Positions 26,504 to 36,864 of a DNA stretch of 37,482 nucleotides are shown here, in pieces. Source of the DNA: SAR92 bacterium BACL16 MAG-120619-bin48 (lineage in GTDB: Bacteria > Pseudomonadota > Gammaproteobacteria > Pseudomonadales > Porticoccaceae). The notes under the pieces are model-generated. The model was given only the letters and a program-made list of their open reading frames with translations, did not search any database and was not told where the DNA came from. The translations under genes were made by a program, and so were the position numbers. The stretch lies in contig LIDE01000035.1 in the NCBI GenBank assembly GCA_001438605.1, forward strand, positions 1-37,482, written 5' to 3'. Within the stretch, counting starts at the first letter, position 1, and each line of letters starts with the position of its first letter.

Positions 26504-26612
26504 TCACATTACTCCACTTATACTATGGGTTTAATCTGTACCCTTGAGCCCAGCAGTAACACTGCGAAAAGGCGCGGTAGGATACCGATAGATCTATCAA
26601 AAATCAACCTGA
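26504..26612 (-). promoter_or_regulatory. rpmJ-rpsM spacer, candidate alpha-operon leader
   Basis: This 109-nt gap is long for this cluster. A weak promoter-like pair TTGATT (26602-26607) and TATCCT (26579-26584) is spaced 17 bp. Further on are several short hairpins, including GGTA/TACC, CAGT/ACTG and GGGT/ACCC, before the rpsM ribosome binding site. In E. coli this spacer holds the S4-binding pseudoknot; I cannot demonstrate that fold here. Confidence 0.35.
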
Positions 26613-26729
26613 TTATCCTTGACGCTGCTTGTGACGGGGCTCGACGTTACAGATAACACGAACCACACCCTTACGGCGGACAACCTTGCAATTACGACAA
26701 ATCTTTTTAACCGATGCACGTACTTTCAC
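26613..26729 (-). CDS. rpmJ: 50S ribosomal protein L36 (zinc-ribbon form)
   Basis: Last protein of the spc operon, 38 residues, read directly from the minus strand: [16 protein letters not shown] at the start and [12 protein letters not shown] at the end. C11, C14, C27 and H33 form the expected zinc site, so this is the C+ paralogue. The start is GTG at 26729-26727, preceded by a GAGAGGTGG Shine-Dalgarno. It follows secY by 12 bp. Confidence 0.95.
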   Translation of the reverse strand: MKVRASVKKICRNCKVVRRKGVVRVICNVEPRHKQRQG

Positions 26730-26741
26730 AGCACCACCTCT

Positions 26742-28061
26742 CTATCGACGGCCAACAGTTTTAAGGTTGGCCTTTTTCATCAGCGAATCATATTGTTGCG
26801 ACATCAGATGCGACTGCACTTGAGCCATAAAATCCATCGTCACAACAACGGCAATTAACAGCGAAGTACCACCCAGATAAAACGGCACATTGAAGTACAC
26901 GTTGAGGAACTGGGGCATCAGACAGATCAGGGTGATATAAACACCGCCGATCAAGGTCAAACGCGTGGTCACGCTATCAATATATTTGGCGGTGTGCTCA
27001 CCGGGACGAATCCCAGGCAGATAAGCACCACCCCTCTTTAAGTTATCAGCCACTTCCCGCGGGTTGTACATCAACGCGGTGTAGAAGAAGCTGAAGAAAA
27101 TTATCAAACCAGAGAACATCAATACATATAGCGGCTGGCCCGGGCCAATTAAAATCGCTACATCGTTCAACCAATCCGGTGCATTAGCTGCTGAACCAAA
27201 CCACTGACTAATAGAGGTTGGGAAAAGCAACAAGCTACTAGCGAAAATCGCTGGTATCACACCTGCCATGTTCACCTTTAAAGGCAAGTGCGAAGTCTGC
27301 GCATTATAGGCTTGGCGGCCCTGACGCTGCGCGTAGTTAACCGTCAAACGACGCTGGCCACGCTCAATAAAGACCACAAAGTAAACCACTGCCACCGCAA
27401 TAATAAGCACAAATACCAGCGTAAGTGGGTTCAAATCACCCTGTCGCGCCGACTCGAGCGCCTGACCGATCGCGCCGGGAATACCCGCAACGATACCGGC
27501 AAAAATCAACATGGAGATACCGTTGCCTATGCCTCGCTCAGTTATCTGCTCGCCCAACCACATCAAAAACACAGCACCAGCAACTAGCGAGGAAACAGCA
27601 ACCATATAAAACATGGAGCTTACTTCGTAAGCCAACCCCTGAGATGCAAAGCCCACCGCCATTGCGGTACCTTGTATCAAAGCCAACAATACCGTGCCGT
27701 AGCGCGTGTACTGATTAATCTTGCGACGACCGCTGTCGCCCTCTTTCTTCAACTGCTCTAGTCCCGGGACTGTTGCTGACAACAACTGCATAATGATCGA
27801 TGCAGATATGTAAGGCATGACGCCGAGCGCCAAGATACTCATACGCTCTAAAGCACCACCCGAGAACATATTAAACAGACCGAGGTAAGTCCCCTGATTC
27901 TGCGTAAACAACTCGGCCAGACGATCTGGATCGAAACCGGGTACCGGAATATGCGTACCAATGCGATAAATCACAATGGCGGCAAACAAAAAGCGTAGAC
28001 GAGCCCACAGCTCACCGAGTCCTTTCTGATTACCTACCGGTAAATTCCCTGGCTTAGCCAT
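26742..28061 (-). CDS. secY: Preprotein translocase subunit SecY
   Basis: Central pore subunit of the SecYEG translocon. The 439 residues (443 in E. coli) contain about ten membrane spans. Recognisable parts are [12 protein letters not shown] in the first loop, [17 protein letters not shown], the cytoplasmic loop [13 protein letters not shown], and [14 protein letters not shown]. It starts 3 nt after the rplO stop. The signal peptides of LptD, SurA and the peroxiredoxin in this window would pass through it. Confidence 0.98.
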   Translation of the reverse strand: MAKPGNLPVGNQKGLGELWARLRFLFAAIVIYRIGTHIPVPGFDPDRLAELFTQNQGTYLGLFNMFSGGALERMSILALGVMPYISASIIMQLLSATVPGLEQLKKEGDSGRRKINQYTRYGTVLLALIQGTAMAVGFASQGLAYEVSSMFYMVAVSSLVAGAVFLMWLGEQITERGIGNGISMLIFAGIVAGIPGAIGQALESARQGDLNPLTLVFVLIIAVAVVYFVVFIERGQRRLTVNYAQRQGRQAYNAQTSHLPLKVNMAGVIPAIFASSLLLFPTSISQWFGSAANAPDWLNDVAILIGPGQPLYVLMFSGLIIFFSFFYTALMYNPREVADNLKRGGAYLPGIRPGEHTAKYIDSVTTRLTLIGGVYITLICLMPQFLNVYFNVPFYLGGTSLLIAVVVTMDFMAQVQSHLMSQQYDSLMKKANLKTVGRR

Positions 28062-28064
28062 TTC

Positions 28065-28499
28065 TTAGTCTTCTACCTTTCCGCCAGCGGCTTCAATCGC
28101 TGCACGTGCACCCTTGGTGGCGCCCACGCCCTTCAATGTAACAGCTTTAGTCACTTCACCTGACGCGAACACCTTAGCGCGCAAAATGCCGCTAGTGATA
28201 AGACCCGCCGCGCGCAGAGAATCAATATCAACAATCTCGCCTTCAACTTTGTTAAGCTCTGACAGTCTGATCTCGGCAGTAACCATCGCTAGACGCGAGG
28301 TGAAACCATACTTTGGCAAACGCTTCTGTAAAGGCATCTGACCGCCTTCAAAACCTGGACGAATGCTGCCGCCTGAACGAGAGGACTGACCTTTGTGACC
28401 ACGACCGCCTGTTTTACCAAGACCGCTGCCGATACCACGACCGACGCGCTTGCCTTCTTTGATTCGACCCGGTGCCGGGCTAAGGGTATTTAGGTGCAT
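28065..28499 (-). CDS. rplO: 50S ribosomal protein L15
   Basis: L15 binds 23S rRNA late in 50S assembly. I chose ATG 28499 (144 residues, [11 protein letters not shown]), the length and start of E. coli L15. It begins 1 nt after the rpmD stop, with GAGG at the rpmD 3' end serving as ribosome binding site. A frame 5 codons longer (28514) would overlap rpmD and is not favoured. The Gly/Arg-rich [19 protein letters not shown] is diagnostic. Confidence 0.97.
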   Translation of the reverse strand: MHLNTLSPAPGRIKEGKRVGRGIGSGLGKTGGRGHKGQSSRSGGSIRPGFEGGQMPLQKRLPKYGFTSRLAMVTAEIRLSELNKVEGEIVDIDSLRAAGLITSGILRAKVFASGEVTKAVTLKGVGATKGARAAIEAAGGKVED

Positions 28500-28500
28500 C

Positions 28501-28695
28501 TTATGCTTCCTCAACCTGCAACAAATAATGAACTTTATTAATCATGCCACGCACTGATGGGGTGTCTTCCACTTCAACTGTGTGACCGATACGACGCAAG
28601 CCCAAACCAGAAACACAGGCAATGTGATTCTTCAAACGACCGATAGTACTCTTGGTCTGGGTTACTTTAATTTTCTTTAATTTAGCTTTAGCCAT
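28501..28695 (-). CDS. rpmD: 50S ribosomal protein L30
   Basis: Small 50S protein of 64 residues. [36 protein letters not shown] is typical of L30, and [13 protein letters not shown] closes the fold. A GGAAG ribosome binding site lies 6 nt before the ATG. It sits between rpsE and rplO in the conserved spc order. Confidence 0.97.
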   Translation of the reverse strand: MAKAKLKKIKVTQTKSTIGRLKNHIACVSGLGLRRIGHTVEVEDTPSVRGMINKVHYLLQVEEA

Positions 28696-28733
28696 GATCT
28701 ACTTCCAATAACTGATGCGCGAAACGCAATCAC

Positions 28734-29243
28734 TTAGTTCAGGATTTCTTCCACTGATTTACCACGCTTGGCCGCAACGTCTTCCGGCGACTGCATGTCT
28801 TTAAGCGCTTTAAACGTAGCGCGAACAACGTTTACTGGATTGGTTGAACCGTAGCACTTAGCCAACACGTTCTGCACGCCCGCTAATTCCAATACAGAGC
28901 GCATTGCACCGCCAGCGATAACACCGGTACCATCAGATGCAGGCTGCATGTAAATCTTAGATGCGGCGTGAATGCCTTTCGTTGGGTACTGGATAGTAGT
29001 ACCGTCCAAAGCGACATCAATCATATTGCGACGCGCTGCTTCCATAGCCTTTTGAATTGCCTGGGGTACTTCACGCGCCTTACCGCGACCGAACCCAACA
29101 CGTCCTTTTCCGTCACCAACAACTGTCAGCGCGGTGAAGGAGAACATACGTCCACCCTTAACCGTTTTTGCAACACGGTTAACTTGGACGAGCTTTTCCA
29201 TCATGCCTTCAGCTGCAGCATCTTTCTGATCTGTAAGAGCCAT
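28734..29243 (-). CDS. rpsE: 30S ribosomal protein S5
   Basis: S5 helps decoding fidelity and lines the mRNA entry site. The 169 residues include the double-stranded-RNA-binding-like N-terminal domain ([21 protein letters not shown]) and the C-terminal domain with [29 protein letters not shown] matches the loop where spectinomycin resistance changes occur in other bacteria; no resistance is inferred here. It is 12 bp downstream of rplR. Confidence 0.98.
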   Translation of the reverse strand: MALTDQKDAAAEGMMEKLVQVNRVAKTVKGGRMFSFTALTVVGDGKGRVGFGRGKAREVPQAIQKAMEAARRNMIDVALDGTTIQYPTKGIHAASKIYMQPASDGTGVIAGGAMRSVLELAGVQNVLAKCYGSTNPVNVVRATFKALKDMQSPEDVAAKRGKSVEEILN

Positions 29244-29255
29244 ATCTTCTACCTT

Positions 29256-29606
29256 TTAAAATTCAAGGCCGGCTTCACGCGCGGCGTCTGCCAGTGCTTT
29301 TACACGGCCGTGATACTTGAAGCCACTGCGGTCGAAAGCTACCTTGGTAACGCCCGCAGCAACTGCGCGCTCAGCAACTAACTTACCTACAGCCATAGCA
29401 GCGTCGATGTTACCGGTGCTGCCACTGCGTAAATCTTTGTCTAGGGTTGACGCACTTGCTACAACACGGTCGCCTTCCGCAGAGATAACCTGAGCGTAAA
29501 TGTGGCGAGGAGTCCGGTTGATACACAAACGTGTCACACCAAGCTCTAAAATCTTCATGCGAACGCGTTTAGCGCGACGTAGACGTGATACTTTTTTATC
29601 GTTCAT
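29256..29606 (-). CDS. rplR: 50S ribosomal protein L18
   Basis: 5S rRNA-binding protein of the central protuberance, 116 residues. The basic N-terminus [19 protein letters not shown] and the C-terminal [26 protein letters not shown] are diagnostic. An AGGG-type ribosome binding site lies about 7 nt ahead of the ATG. It follows rplF by 12 bp. Confidence 0.98.
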   Translation of the reverse strand: MNDKKVSRLRRAKRVRMKILELGVTRLCINRTPRHIYAQVISAEGDRVVASASTLDKDLRSGSTGNIDAAMAVGKLVAERAVAAGVTKVAFDRSGFKYHGRVKALADAAREAGLEF

Positions 29607-29618
29607 CGTATTACCCTA

Positions 29619-30152
29619 TTACTTCTTCTTGGCCTCTTTGCGTCTTACTGTCTCACCGGAGAGTCTAACTCCCTTGCCCTTGTAAGGCTCTGGTGGACGG
29701 AAGGCGCGGATTTCAGCTGCAGTTTGACCCAACAGTTGCTTATCCGAGGATTTCAGTAAAATTTCAGTCTGTGTTGGGCATTCAGCAGTAACACCATCTC
29801 TCAACTGATACACAACAGGATGTGAAAAACCTAATGTTAGGTTGATATTAGAGCCTTGAACCTGGGCACGATAACCAACACCAACCAATTCAACTTTCTG
29901 CTGGAAACCTTCCGACACGCCGGCAACCATATTGTTGACGAGCGCCCGGGTAGTGCCCGACATTGACCGTGAAAACTTTCCGCTGGTGCGGGCGGCAAAC
30001 GTAAGAACATTGTCCTCCTGCTTGACTTCCACTTCAGGGTTAATTGGCATAGCCATAGAGCCCTTGGCTCCTTTAACAGTGATCTGGCCATCTTCAAAGG
30101 TAACGACAACACCTTTTGGCAGCTCAACTGGATTATTTGCAACTCTAGACAT
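29619..30152 (-). CDS. rplF: 50S ribosomal protein L6
   Basis: L6 lies at the base of the L7/L12 stalk near the sarcin-ricin loop. The 177 residues have two repeated L6 domains. The C-terminal signature RAFRPPEPYKGKGVRLSGETVRRKEAKKK is clear. AGGA lies about 7 nt before the ATG. It follows rpsH by 12 bp. Confidence 0.98.
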   Translation of the reverse strand: MSRVANNPVELPKGVVVTFEDGQITVKGAKGSMAMPINPEVEVKQEDNVLTFAARTSGKFSRSMSGTTRALVNNMVAGVSEGFQQKVELVGVGYRAQVQGSNINLTLGFSHPVVYQLRDGVTAECPTQTEILLKSSDKQLLGQTAAEIRAFRPPEPYKGKGVRLSGETVRRKEAKKK

Positions 30153-30164
30153 CTCGTTTTCCTA

Positions 30165-30557
30165 TCAGAATACGGTGCAAAGCACTTCACCGCCGATACC
30201 GGCAGCACGTGCAGCGCGATCAGTCATCACACCATTGCTGGTGGAGACGATGGCAATTCCCAAACCACTGCGTACTTTAGGCAGAGAATCGCTTCCCTTG
30301 TAAAGGCGCAAACTTGGCTTGCTAATACGGTTAATCTCTTCGATAACTGGCTTACCTTCGAAGTACTTTAGCTCAACAGTCATCGTTGGCTTAACTTCAT
30401 CAGTTACGGAGAAACCTCCAATGTAACCTTCCTCGAGTAACACTTTAGCGACGGACGCTTTAAGCTTAGAGGCCGGCATAGTGACTTGCGGCTTGCTACG
30501 TTGATGCGCATTGCGAATGCGGGTCAACATATCAGATAACGGATCTTGCATACTCAT
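30165..30557 (-). CDS. rpsH: 30S ribosomal protein S8
   Basis: 16S-binding protein that in E. coli is also the translational repressor of the spc operon. I chose ATG 30557 (130 residues, [17 protein letters not shown]), the usual S8 start, with GAGGAG 9 nt upstream. The longest frame, from 30668, runs through rpsN and is rejected. The C-terminus [24 protein letters not shown] is diagnostic. Confidence 0.98.
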   Translation of the reverse strand: MSMQDPLSDMLTRIRNAHQRSKPQVTMPASKLKASVAKVLLEEGYIGGFSVTDEVKPTMTVELKYFEGKPVIEEINRISKPSLRLYKGSDSLPKVRSGLGIAIVSTSNGVMTDRAARAAGIGGEVLCTVF

Positions 30558-30576
30558 ATCGTTTGGCTCCTCAAAC

Positions 30577-30882
30577 TTACCAGCTGGATTTAACCAGGCC
30601 AGGAATTTCACCGCGCATTGCAGACTCGCGAAGTTTAATTCGGCACAGGCCAAACTTACGGTAAACACCGTGCGGACGGCCAGTCAGGCGACAGCGGTTA
30701 CGCTGACGAACCGGACTAGAATCACGCGGCAGTTTTTGTAATTTAATTTGTGCATCCCAACGCTCTTCGTCGGTCGCTTTAACACTGCTTATAATCGCTT
30801 TGAGCTCCGCACGCTTTTCAGCGTACTTTGCTACAGTTTTGGTGCGTCGTGTTTCACGCTCGATCATTGATGTCTTTGCCAT
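30577..30882 (-). CDS. rpsN: 30S ribosomal protein S14 (zinc-free form)
   Basis: S14 belongs to the 30S head. The 101-residue length and lack of CxxC pairs identify the long zinc-independent (C-) form; key parts are [29 protein letters not shown] and the end IPGLVKSSW. Note the contrast with L36 in this cluster, which is the zinc form. It lies between rplE and rpsH. Confidence 0.97.
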   Translation of the reverse strand: MAKTSMIERETRRTKTVAKYAEKRAELKAIISSVKATDEERWDAQIKLQKLPRDSSPVRQRNRCRLTGRPHGVYRKFGLCRIKLRESAMRGEIPGLVKSSW

Positions 30883-30894
30883 TTGCCTACTACC

Positions 30895-31434
30895 TCAACC
30901 TTTCAGCGGGAAGTTAAAGGCACGCAGTAATGCGCGACCTTCATCGTCGTTTCGAGCGGTAGTCGTGATAGTGATATCAAGACCACGCAACTTATCAATC
31001 TTCTCGTAATCGATCTCTGGGAAAATAATCTGCTCGCTCACACCCATAGAAAAATTACCGCGCCCATCAAACTGCTTTGGGCTAATGCCACGAAAATCGC
31101 GAATACGTGGGATTGCAATCGAAACTAAGCGCTCCAAAAACTCATACATGCGATCGCTGCGCAATGTCACTTTCGTGCCAATTGGCCAGCCCTGACGAAC
31201 CTTGAAGCCTGCAATTGACTTGCGAGCATTGTTGATGACTGGCTTCTGGCCAGCTATCAAGGTTAGATCAGCAACAGCATTTTCGAGTGACTTTTTGTCA
31301 CCGATTGCTTCACCAACACCCATGTTCAGAGTGATTTTGGTGATGCGTGGAATCTCCATCACATTAGCCAGTCCGAGCTCTTCTTTAAGCTTGGGAGCCA
31401 ACTCGTTTTTGTATAAATCTTTAAGCCTTGCCAT
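30895..31434 (-). CDS. rplE: 50S ribosomal protein L5
   Basis: 5S rRNA-binding protein that forms bridge B1b with S13. The 179 residues (same as E. coli) include [37 protein letters not shown] and [23 protein letters not shown]. An AGGT ribosome binding site lies 7 nt before the ATG. It follows rplX by 17 bp. Confidence 0.98.
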   Translation of the reverse strand: MARLKDLYKNELAPKLKEELGLANVMEIPRITKITLNMGVGEAIGDKKSLENAVADLTLIAGQKPVINNARKSIAGFKVRQGWPIGTKVTLRSDRMYEFLERLVSIAIPRIRDFRGISPKQFDGRGNFSMGVSEQIIFPEIDYEKIDKLRGLDITITTTARNDDEGRALLRAFNFPLKG

Positions 31435-31451
31435 TTCGATTACCTGTTTAC

Positions 31452-31775
31452 CTAAGCGTCTACGGCTTCGCCGTTGGACTTGAAGATACGAATCTTCTTG
31501 TTATCTTCCAGAATCTTAAAGCCAACTCGATCCGCTTTGTTTGTAGCGCTGTTAAAGATAGCGACGTTCGAAACCTGAATCGGCGCTTCTTTTTCAACAA
31601 TCCCGCCGGGAACACCCAGCTGAGGATTAGGCTTCTGATGCTTTTTAATCATCTGAATGCCAGATACCAACACGCGATCGTTGTCCAGCACCTTAAGTAC
31701 CTTACCGCGCTTACCTTTGTCTTTGCCGGCAATAACGATTACTTCGTCATCCCGTTTAATTTTGAGCATTGCCAT
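31452..31775 (-). CDS. rplX: 50S ribosomal protein L24
   Basis: Assembly-initiator protein of the 50S subunit, 107 residues. The KOW motif region [24 protein letters not shown] at the N-terminus is diagnostic, followed by [29 protein letters not shown] lies about 8 nt before the ATG. It follows rplN by 14 bp. Confidence 0.97.
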   Translation of the reverse strand: MAMLKIKRDDEVIVIAGKDKGKRGKVLKVLDNDRVLVSGIQMIKKHQKPNPQLGVPGGIVEKEAPIQVSNVAIFNSATNKADRVGFKILEDNKKIRIFKSNGEAVDA

Positions 31776-31789
31776 TTCTAAATCCTCGC

Positions 31790-32158
31790 TTACAGCACTT
31801 CTGGTGCTAGGGAGATAATTCGCATAAAACGCTCGGTGCGTAATTCGCGAGTTACTGGCCCAAATATACGTGTGCCGATTGGCGCCAAGTTATTGTTCAG
31901 CAGTACCGCAGCGTTGTCATCAAACTTAATCAAGCTGCCGTCCTGACGACGCAATCCCTTCTTAGTGCGCACAACAACCGCGCTCATCACCTGGCCTTTT
32001 TTGACCTTGCCGCGAGGAATTGCTTCCTTAACGGTAACTTTGATGACGTCACCAACGCGAGCATAACGGCGGTGTGAACCGCCAAGTACTTTGATACACA
32101 TAACACGACGTGCACCGCTGTTGTCTGCTACATCAAGATAACTTTCTGTTTGAATCAT
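31790..32158 (-). CDS. rplN: 50S ribosomal protein L14
   Basis: L14 forms intersubunit bridges with 16S rRNA and is the docking site for RsfS. The 122 residues start [27 protein letters not shown] and contain [17 protein letters not shown] and the C-terminal [14 protein letters not shown] lies 7 nt before the ATG. It is the first spc-operon gene in E. coli terms. No separate promoter is evident in the 33-bp gap after rpsQ. Confidence 0.98.
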   Translation of the reverse strand: MIQTESYLDVADNSGARRVMCIKVLGGSHRRYARVGDVIKVTVKEAIPRGKVKKGQVMSAVVVRTKKGLRRQDGSLIKFDDNAAVLLNNNLAPIGTRIFGPVTRELRTERFMRIISLAPEVL

Positions 32159-32191
32159 TTTCTTACTCCGAACTCTTTACTGTAGCCAGAC

Positions 32192-32458
32192 TTATTCTGT
32201 GACAGCTCGTTCATCAATATTCACTAGCGTCCAAGCCTTGTGCTTTGACACAGGGCGACACTCAGCAATAGTCACGAGATCGCCTAGTCGCGCACCATTA
32301 TCTTCATCGTGCGCTTTAATCTTGGTCGACTTCGTCAAGATCTTGCCGTACACAGGGTGCTTTACACGACGCTCGATCAACACAGTAATCGTCTTGTCCA
32401 TTTTGTCACTTACAATACGACCAGTCAGTGTACGTGAGCTCGTTTGAATATCAGACAT
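32192..32458 (-). CDS. rpsQ: 30S ribosomal protein S17
   Basis: Primary 16S-binding protein of 88 residues with an OB fold. [30 protein letters not shown] is the family hallmark, followed by [20 protein letters not shown]. Its ribosome binding site (AGGGG) lies in the last codons of rpmC, 2 bp upstream. It is the last gene of the S10 operon in canonical order. Confidence 0.98.
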   Translation of the reverse strand: MSDIQTSSRTLTGRIVSDKMDKTITVLIERRVKHPVYGKILTKSTKIKAHDEDNGARLGDLVTIAECRPVSKHKAWTLVNIDERAVTE

Positions 32459-32460
32459 AG

Positions 32461-32652
32461 TTATTCCCCTGCCTTCTGGTTCAGCACAGTTTTGATACGC
32501 GCAATATTCTTGCGGGTCTGCATCACCAAATGGCTTTCATTAAGCTGGCCAGTTGACAACTTCATGCGCAGACTAAACTGCTGCTTGAGTTCACCAATCA
32601 GGGCTTCCTTTAATTCGTCACTTGTCTTTTCACGCAAATCGCTAGCTTTCAT
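32461..32652 (-). CDS. rpmC: 50S ribosomal protein L29
   Basis: L29 lies at the exit tunnel and helps SRP and trigger factor dock. I chose ATG 32652 (63 residues, [18 protein letters not shown]), the E. coli length. The adjacent ATG at 32655 overlaps the rplP stop and may be used instead. [22 protein letters not shown] is typical. Confidence 0.96.
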   Translation of the reverse strand: MKASDLREKTSDELKEALIGELKQQFSLRMKLSTGQLNESHLVMQTRKNIARIKTVLNQKAGE

Positions 32653-32654
32653 CA

Positions 32655-33068
32655 TCACATCACCGTGCGTCTAACAAAGGTGGTTGCAAACGGTAACTTA
32701 GCAGCAGCAAGAGCAAAAGCCTCGCGCGCCAGTTCCTCGGATACACCTTCCATTTCATAAAGTACCTTGCCGGGCTTAATCAACGCAACCCAGTACTCAA
32801 CACTACCCTTACCCTTACCCATACGCACTTCAAGAGGCTTCTGAGTAATCGGCTTGTCCGGGAACACCCGAATCCAAATCTTTCCACCACGCTTAACATG
32901 GCGAGTCATGGCGCGACGAGCGGCCTCAATCTGACGCGCGGTCAAACGACCACGGACAGCGGCTTTGAGTCCGAACTCACCAAAGCTGACTTTGCTACCG
33001 CGCTGCGCCAAGCCACGGTTGCGGCCCTTATGCATCTTGCGGAATTTTGTACGTTTTGGTTGCAGCAT
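32655..33068 (-). CDS. rplP: 50S ribosomal protein L16
   Basis: L16 contacts the peptidyl transferase centre and the A-site tRNA. The 137 residues start [21 protein letters not shown] and contain [28 protein letters not shown]. The stop lies within a run of overlapping ATG codons that starts rpmC, so the two are translationally coupled. Confidence 0.98.
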   Translation of the reverse strand: MLQPKRTKFRKMHKGRNRGLAQRGSKVSFGEFGLKAAVRGRLTARQIEAARRAMTRHVKRGGKIWIRVFPDKPITQKPLEVRMGKGKGSVEYWVALIKPGKVLYEMEGVSEELAREAFALAAAKLPFATTFVRRTVM

Positions 33069-33087
33069 TTCGCTTTACCCTTATCGC

Positions 33088-33765
33088 TTAATTCTTGTTA
33101 CTTTTGCCTTTGGCGGGCGCTTGATCAGCTTCCTCACCACCCAGAACTTCACCTTTGAAGATCCAGACCTTCACGCCGATAATCCCATAAGTGGTATTAC
33201 CTTCGGCTGTTGAATAGTCTATATCTGCACGGAGTGTGTGAAGCGGAACACGGCCTTCACGGTACCACTCTGTACGAGCAATCTCGGCGCCGCCTAAACG
33301 ACCACCAACCTGAATCTTTACACCTAAAGCGCCACCGCGCATGGCGTTCTGAACGGCGCGTTTCATTGCCCTACGGAACATCACACGGCGCTCAAGCTGC
33401 TGAGCCACGTTTTGTGCTACGAGACACGCATCCAGATCAGGCTTGCGAATCTCTTCGATATTAATGGTTACTGGGCAGCCCATTCTCTTGGTAATGATAT
33501 TGCGAAGAACTTCAACATCCTCACCCTTCTTGCCAATAACGATACCTGGGCGAGCGGTGTGAATGGTGATCTTTGCGCTATCAGAAGGACGCTCAATCTC
33601 AATCCGGCTCACAGATGCGTGAGCAAGCTTCTTTTTGATAAACTCTCGAACCGTTAGATCCTGATAGAGCTTGTCCGCATAGTCCTTGTTACCAGCGTAC
33701 CAAGTAGAGGTATGCTTTTTAACAATACCTAAGCGTATGCCAGTTGGATGTACTTTTTGACCCAT
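33088..33765 (-). CDS. rpsC: 30S ribosomal protein S3
   Basis: S3 forms part of the mRNA entry helicase site. The 225 residues begin [27 protein letters not shown] domain surrounds [15 protein letters not shown], and the C-terminal half contains [28 protein letters not shown] lies about 8 nt before the ATG. It follows rplV by 23 bp. Confidence 0.98.
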   Translation of the reverse strand: MGQKVHPTGIRLGIVKKHTSTWYAGNKDYADKLYQDLTVREFIKKKLAHASVSRIEIERPSDSAKITIHTARPGIVIGKKGEDVEVLRNIITKRMGCPVTINIEEIRKPDLDACLVAQNVAQQLERRVMFRRAMKRAVQNAMRGGALGVKIQVGGRLGGAEIARTEWYREGRVPLHTLRADIDYSTAEGNTTYGIIGVKVWIFKGEVLGGEEADQAPAKGKSNKN

Positions 33766-33788
33766 GGAATGGTCTCCCGAACCTAATT

Positions 33789-34121
33789 CTACTTTTCAGC
33801 GACTTTTACAGTAATGTGACAGCTGCGCTTGCAAATGCGATCTGCACGACCTTTTGCACGAGGCTTAATGCGCTTGAGTGTCATTCCTTCATCAACAAAA
33901 ATCGTTGACACCTTCAGCTCATCGACATCTGCGCCATTATTGTGCTCAGCGTTGGCAATCGCAGACTCAAGTACTTTCTTGATTATGTCGGCGCCTTTCT
34001 TGCCGCTGAACTGCAATATATCTAACGCAGCCTCAACTGACTTACCACGAATTTGATCAGCAACCAGACGCGCTTTTTGCGCTGACATTCTGGCTCCCTT
34101 TAATTTAGCTGCTACTTCCAC
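33789..34121 (-). CDS. rplV: 50S ribosomal protein L22 (GTG start)
   Basis: L22 lines the exit tunnel at the constriction near the macrolide site. I place the start at GTG 34121-34119 ([19 protein letters not shown]), because GAGGT lies 7 nt upstream and the resulting 110 residues equal E. coli L22. A frame two codons longer starts with TTG at 34127, but that codon is only about 1 nt from the ribosome binding site. The C-terminal [23 protein letters not shown] is diagnostic. Confidence 0.96.
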   Translation of the reverse strand: MEVAAKLKGARMSAQKARLVADQIRGKSVEAALDILQFSGKKGADIIKKVLESAIANAEHNNGADVDELKVSTIFVDEGMTLKRIKPRAKGRADRICKRSCHITVKVAEK

Positions 34122-34146
34122 AGTCAATACCTCTTTCGCCTAGCGC

Positions 34147-34422
34147 TTAACGCTTAGCTTTTTTATCTGCTACGTGACCTTTGTAGGTACGCGTCGGAGA
34201 AAACTCACCCAGCTTGTGGCCAACCATTTCTTCGTTGACTAAAACAGGAATATGTTGACGACCGTTGTGTATGGCAATCGTAAGACCAACCATATCCGGC
34301 AAAATCATTGAACGACGTGACCAAGTCTTAATCGGGCGACGATCGTTAGCTGCAACCGCTGCTTCAACTTTTTTTACCAAGTGAAGATCAACGAATGGTC
34401 CTTTTTTTAGAGAGCGTGGCAC
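34147..34422 (-). CDS. rpsS: 30S ribosomal protein S19 (GTG start)
   Basis: S19 works with S13 in the 30S head. The 91 residues start [17 protein letters not shown] after the initiator and contain [23 protein letters not shown] and [15 protein letters not shown]. The initiator is GTG at 34422-34420, with AAGGGGA about 8 nt upstream. It follows rplB by 27 bp. Confidence 0.97.
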   Translation of the reverse strand: MPRSLKKGPFVDLHLVKKVEAAVAANDRRPIKTWSRRSMILPDMVGLTIAIHNGRQHIPVLVNEEMVGHKLGEFSPTRTYKGHVADKKAKR

Positions 34423-34449
34423 GTTTGCTTTCCCCTTTTATCCTAATAG

Positions 34450-35283
34450 TTACCGAACGCCCTTCGGACGACGGCGAACAATGTATTTGTCAGTACGCTT
34501 ATTAGAGCGCGTCTTGTAACCTTTGGTTGGCATACCCCAAGGAGACACTGGATGACGGCCGCCCGAAGTCCGACCCTCACCACCACCATGTGGATGGTCT
34601 ACCGGGTTCATCGCCACACCGCGAACGGTTGGGCGAATACCACGCCAGCGCGAAGCACCAGCCTTACCCAGCGAGCGAAGGTTATGCTCACTGTTACAAA
34701 CTTCACCTAATGTTGCGCGACAATCTACTGGCAATTTGCGCATCTCACCACTGCGAAGACGGAGAGTAGCATAGGCACCGTCGCGAGCAATCAGCTGGAC
34801 AGAAGCCGCAGCACTGCGAGCGATTTGCGCGCCCTTGCCTGGCTTCATCTCAACACAATGAACAGTCGAACCCATTGGCACGTTGCGCAATGGCAGACAG
34901 TTGCCAACTTTAATTGGAGCATCGGCACCAGACTGAACGGTATCGCCTGCTGAAACACCTTTGGGAGCAATAATGTATCGACGCTCACCGTCAGCGTAAC
35001 AAATCAACGCGATGTGTGCAGTGCGATTGGGATCGTACTCAATACGCTCAACAACTGCAGGAACACCATCTTTCCCGCGCTTAAAGTCGACAATACGGTA
35101 GTGCTGCTTATGACCGCCGCCAATATGACGAACAGTGATACGACCACTACTGTTGCGACCGCCGGTTCTCTTCTTCGGCGCCAAAAGCGGCGCGTAGGGA
35201 GCACCCTTGTGCAAACCTGGGGTGACGACGCTTACTACAGCGCGACGACCCGGAGATGTTGGTTTTCTTTTAATAACTGCCAT
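34450..35283 (-). CDS. rplB: 50S ribosomal protein L2
   Basis: Universally conserved 50S protein near the peptidyl transferase centre. The 277 residues (273 in E. coli) include [17 protein letters not shown], the KOW-like C-terminal half, and [17 protein letters not shown] with the conserved His associated with peptidyl transferase activity in E. coli. The end [16 protein letters not shown] is basic. It follows rplW by 10 bp. Confidence 0.98.
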   Translation of the reverse strand: MAVIKRKPTSPGRRAVVSVVTPGLHKGAPYAPLLAPKKRTGGRNSSGRITVRHIGGGHKQHYRIVDFKRGKDGVPAVVERIEYDPNRTAHIALICYADGERRYIIAPKGVSAGDTVQSGADAPIKVGNCLPLRNVPMGSTVHCVEMKPGKGAQIARSAAASVQLIARDGAYATLRLRSGEMRKLPVDCRATLGEVCNSEHNLRSLGKAGASRWRGIRPTVRGVAMNPVDHPHGGGEGRTSGGRHPVSPWGMPTKGYKTRSNKRTDKYIVRRRPKGVR

Positions 35284-35293
35284 GACTAAACCC

Positions 35294-35590
35294 TTACTCC
35301 GCTACTGCAAAGTCAATATCTTGACCTTCAGCAAGACGAATATACGCCTTTTTCCAATCACTACGACGACCTAAACCAGTCTTCGTGCGGCGCGTCTTAC
35401 CCTTTACGTTGACCAGACGAACATCATCAACCTTGACTTCGAAAAGCTGCTCTACAGCCTTCTTTACTTCAAGCTTATTGGCATCGGTGGCAACTTTAAA
35501 AACTACCTGTGTTGCGGGCCCCGCAGACATTGCTGCTTTTTCAGTAATGTGCGGGCCTAACAGGACTTTGAAGACTCTTTCTTGGTTCAT
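35294..35590 (-). CDS. rplW: 50S ribosomal protein L23
   Basis: L23 is the docking site for trigger factor and SRP at the tunnel exit. The 98 residues start [21 protein letters not shown] and include [27 protein letters not shown]. Its ATG overlaps the rplD stop as ATGA, so the two are translationally coupled. Confidence 0.98.
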   Translation of the reverse strand: MNQERVFKVLLGPHITEKAAMSAGPATQVVFKVATDANKLEVKKAVEQLFEVKVDDVRLVNVKGKTRRTKTGLGRRSDWKKAYIRLAEGQDIDFAVAE

Positions 35591-36201
35591 GCCAGAATCT
35601 CCTCAAACTTTTTCAGCGCTGAAACAGTAACCAGCACCTTTTCAAACTTAATTAAGCTCACTGGATCAACAGCGGCAGCATCACGAACATCAACCTTGTG
35701 CAAATTGCGCGACGAGAGATACAAGTTCTCGCTGACAACTTCAGTCACGATCAACGCTTCAGTTAATCCGTACTCACCAAGCTTTGCGATCAGCTCTTTG
35801 GTTTTGGGCATTGCGAGATCAAACTCTTCAACAATAACCAAACGACCCTGACGTGCAAGCTCAGATAAGATAGAGCGCATAGCTGAACGATACATTTTGC
35901 GGTTCAGTTTTTGGCTGTGATCTTGTGGACGAGCAGCAAAGGTTACACCACCGCCGCGCCAGATTGGGCTGCGGATGGTACCCGCTCGCGCACGACCCGT
36001 ACCCTTCTGACGGAACGGCTTGCGGCCACCACCAGAAACTTCTGAACGAGTCTTTTGAGCAACGGTTCCCTGACGGGCTCCGGCCAAAAATGCTACAACC
36101 GTCTGGTGAACCAGATCCTGATTGAATTCTTTTCCAAAAGCGGCTTCGGAAACTGTGATAGTTCCGCCATTGCCCTTGGGTGTCGCAATTGTTAATTCCA
36201 T
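35587..36201 (-). CDS. rplD: 50S ribosomal protein L4
   Basis: L4 extends into the exit tunnel. In E. coli it also represses the S10 operon by attenuation and translational control. I chose ATG 36201 (204 residues, [10 protein letters not shown]), with GGGGAG 5 nt upstream. A GTG two codons earlier abuts the ribosome binding site and is unlikely. The extended loop [25 protein letters not shown] is clear. Its possible regulatory target in this window is discussed under the rpsJ-rplC gap. Confidence 0.97.
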   Translation of the reverse strand: MELTIATPKGNGGTITVSEAAFGKEFNQDLVHQTVVAFLAGARQGTVAQKTRSEVSGGGRKPFRQKGTGRARAGTIRSPIWRGGGVTFAARPQDHSQKLNRKMYRSAMRSILSELARQGRLVIVEEFDLAMPKTKELIAKLGEYGLTEALIVTEVVSENLYLSSRNLHKVDVRDAAAVDPVSLIKFEKVLVTVSALKKFEEILA

Positions 36202-36213
36202 GGACACTCCCCT

Positions 36214-36849
36214 TTAAGCCTTGACTGCCGGACGAACAACAACACTACCGCCAGGCGCGCCAGGAACGGCACCCTTGATCAGCAGCAAATTGCGCTCGAC
36301 GTCGACACGTACAATTTCAAGATTTTGTGTAGTAACTTGCTCTGCACCCATATGGCCGGACATTTTCTTGCCCTTGAATACGCGACCAGGCGACTGGTTT
36401 TGACCAATCGAGCCAGGCGCTCGGTGAGATACAGAGTTACCGTGAGTAGCGTCTTGCGTAGCAAAGTTCCAACGCTTAACGCCGCCCTGGAAGCCCTTAC
36501 CTTTAGAAGTGCCAGTGACATCAACCTTCTGACCCACTTCAAAGCGCTCGACAGTAAGCGCGCTGCCCACTTCAAATGCTTCATCGGTGCCTTCAGAACG
36601 GAATTCCCACTGACCGCGGCCTGCCTCTACACCAGCTTTGGCGTAGTGACCTGCTTGAGCTTTGCTTACTCGGGATGCTTTACGTGATCCAGTAGTAACC
36701 TGAATGGCTGAATAGCCATCAGTCTCTACTGACTTAATCTGGGTAACATGATTAGGCGTGGCTTCTACAACCGTTACAGGAATAGACACACCGTCTTCAG
36801 TGAATACGCGAGTCATGCCGCATTTGCGACCAACTATACCAATACTCAT
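36214..36849 (-). CDS. rplC: 50S ribosomal protein L3
   Basis: L3 is an early assembly protein whose loop reaches the peptidyl transferase centre. The 211 residues start [20 protein letters not shown] and include [13 protein letters not shown], the SHRAPGSIG segment, and [20 protein letters not shown] lies about 8 nt before the ATG. It is preceded by an unusually long 111-nt structured gap after rpsJ. Confidence 0.98.
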   Translation of the reverse strand: MSIGIVGRKCGMTRVFTEDGVSIPVTVVEATPNHVTQIKSVETDGYSAIQVTTGSRKASRVSKAQAGHYAKAGVEAGRGQWEFRSEGTDEAFEVGSALTVERFEVGQKVDVTGTSKGKGFQGGVKRWNFATQDATHGNSVSHRAPGSIGQNQSPGRVFKGKKMSGHMGAEQVTTQNLEIVRVDVERNLLLIKGAVPGAPGGSVVVRPAVKA

Positions 36850-36864
36850 TTCATCAACCTCATC

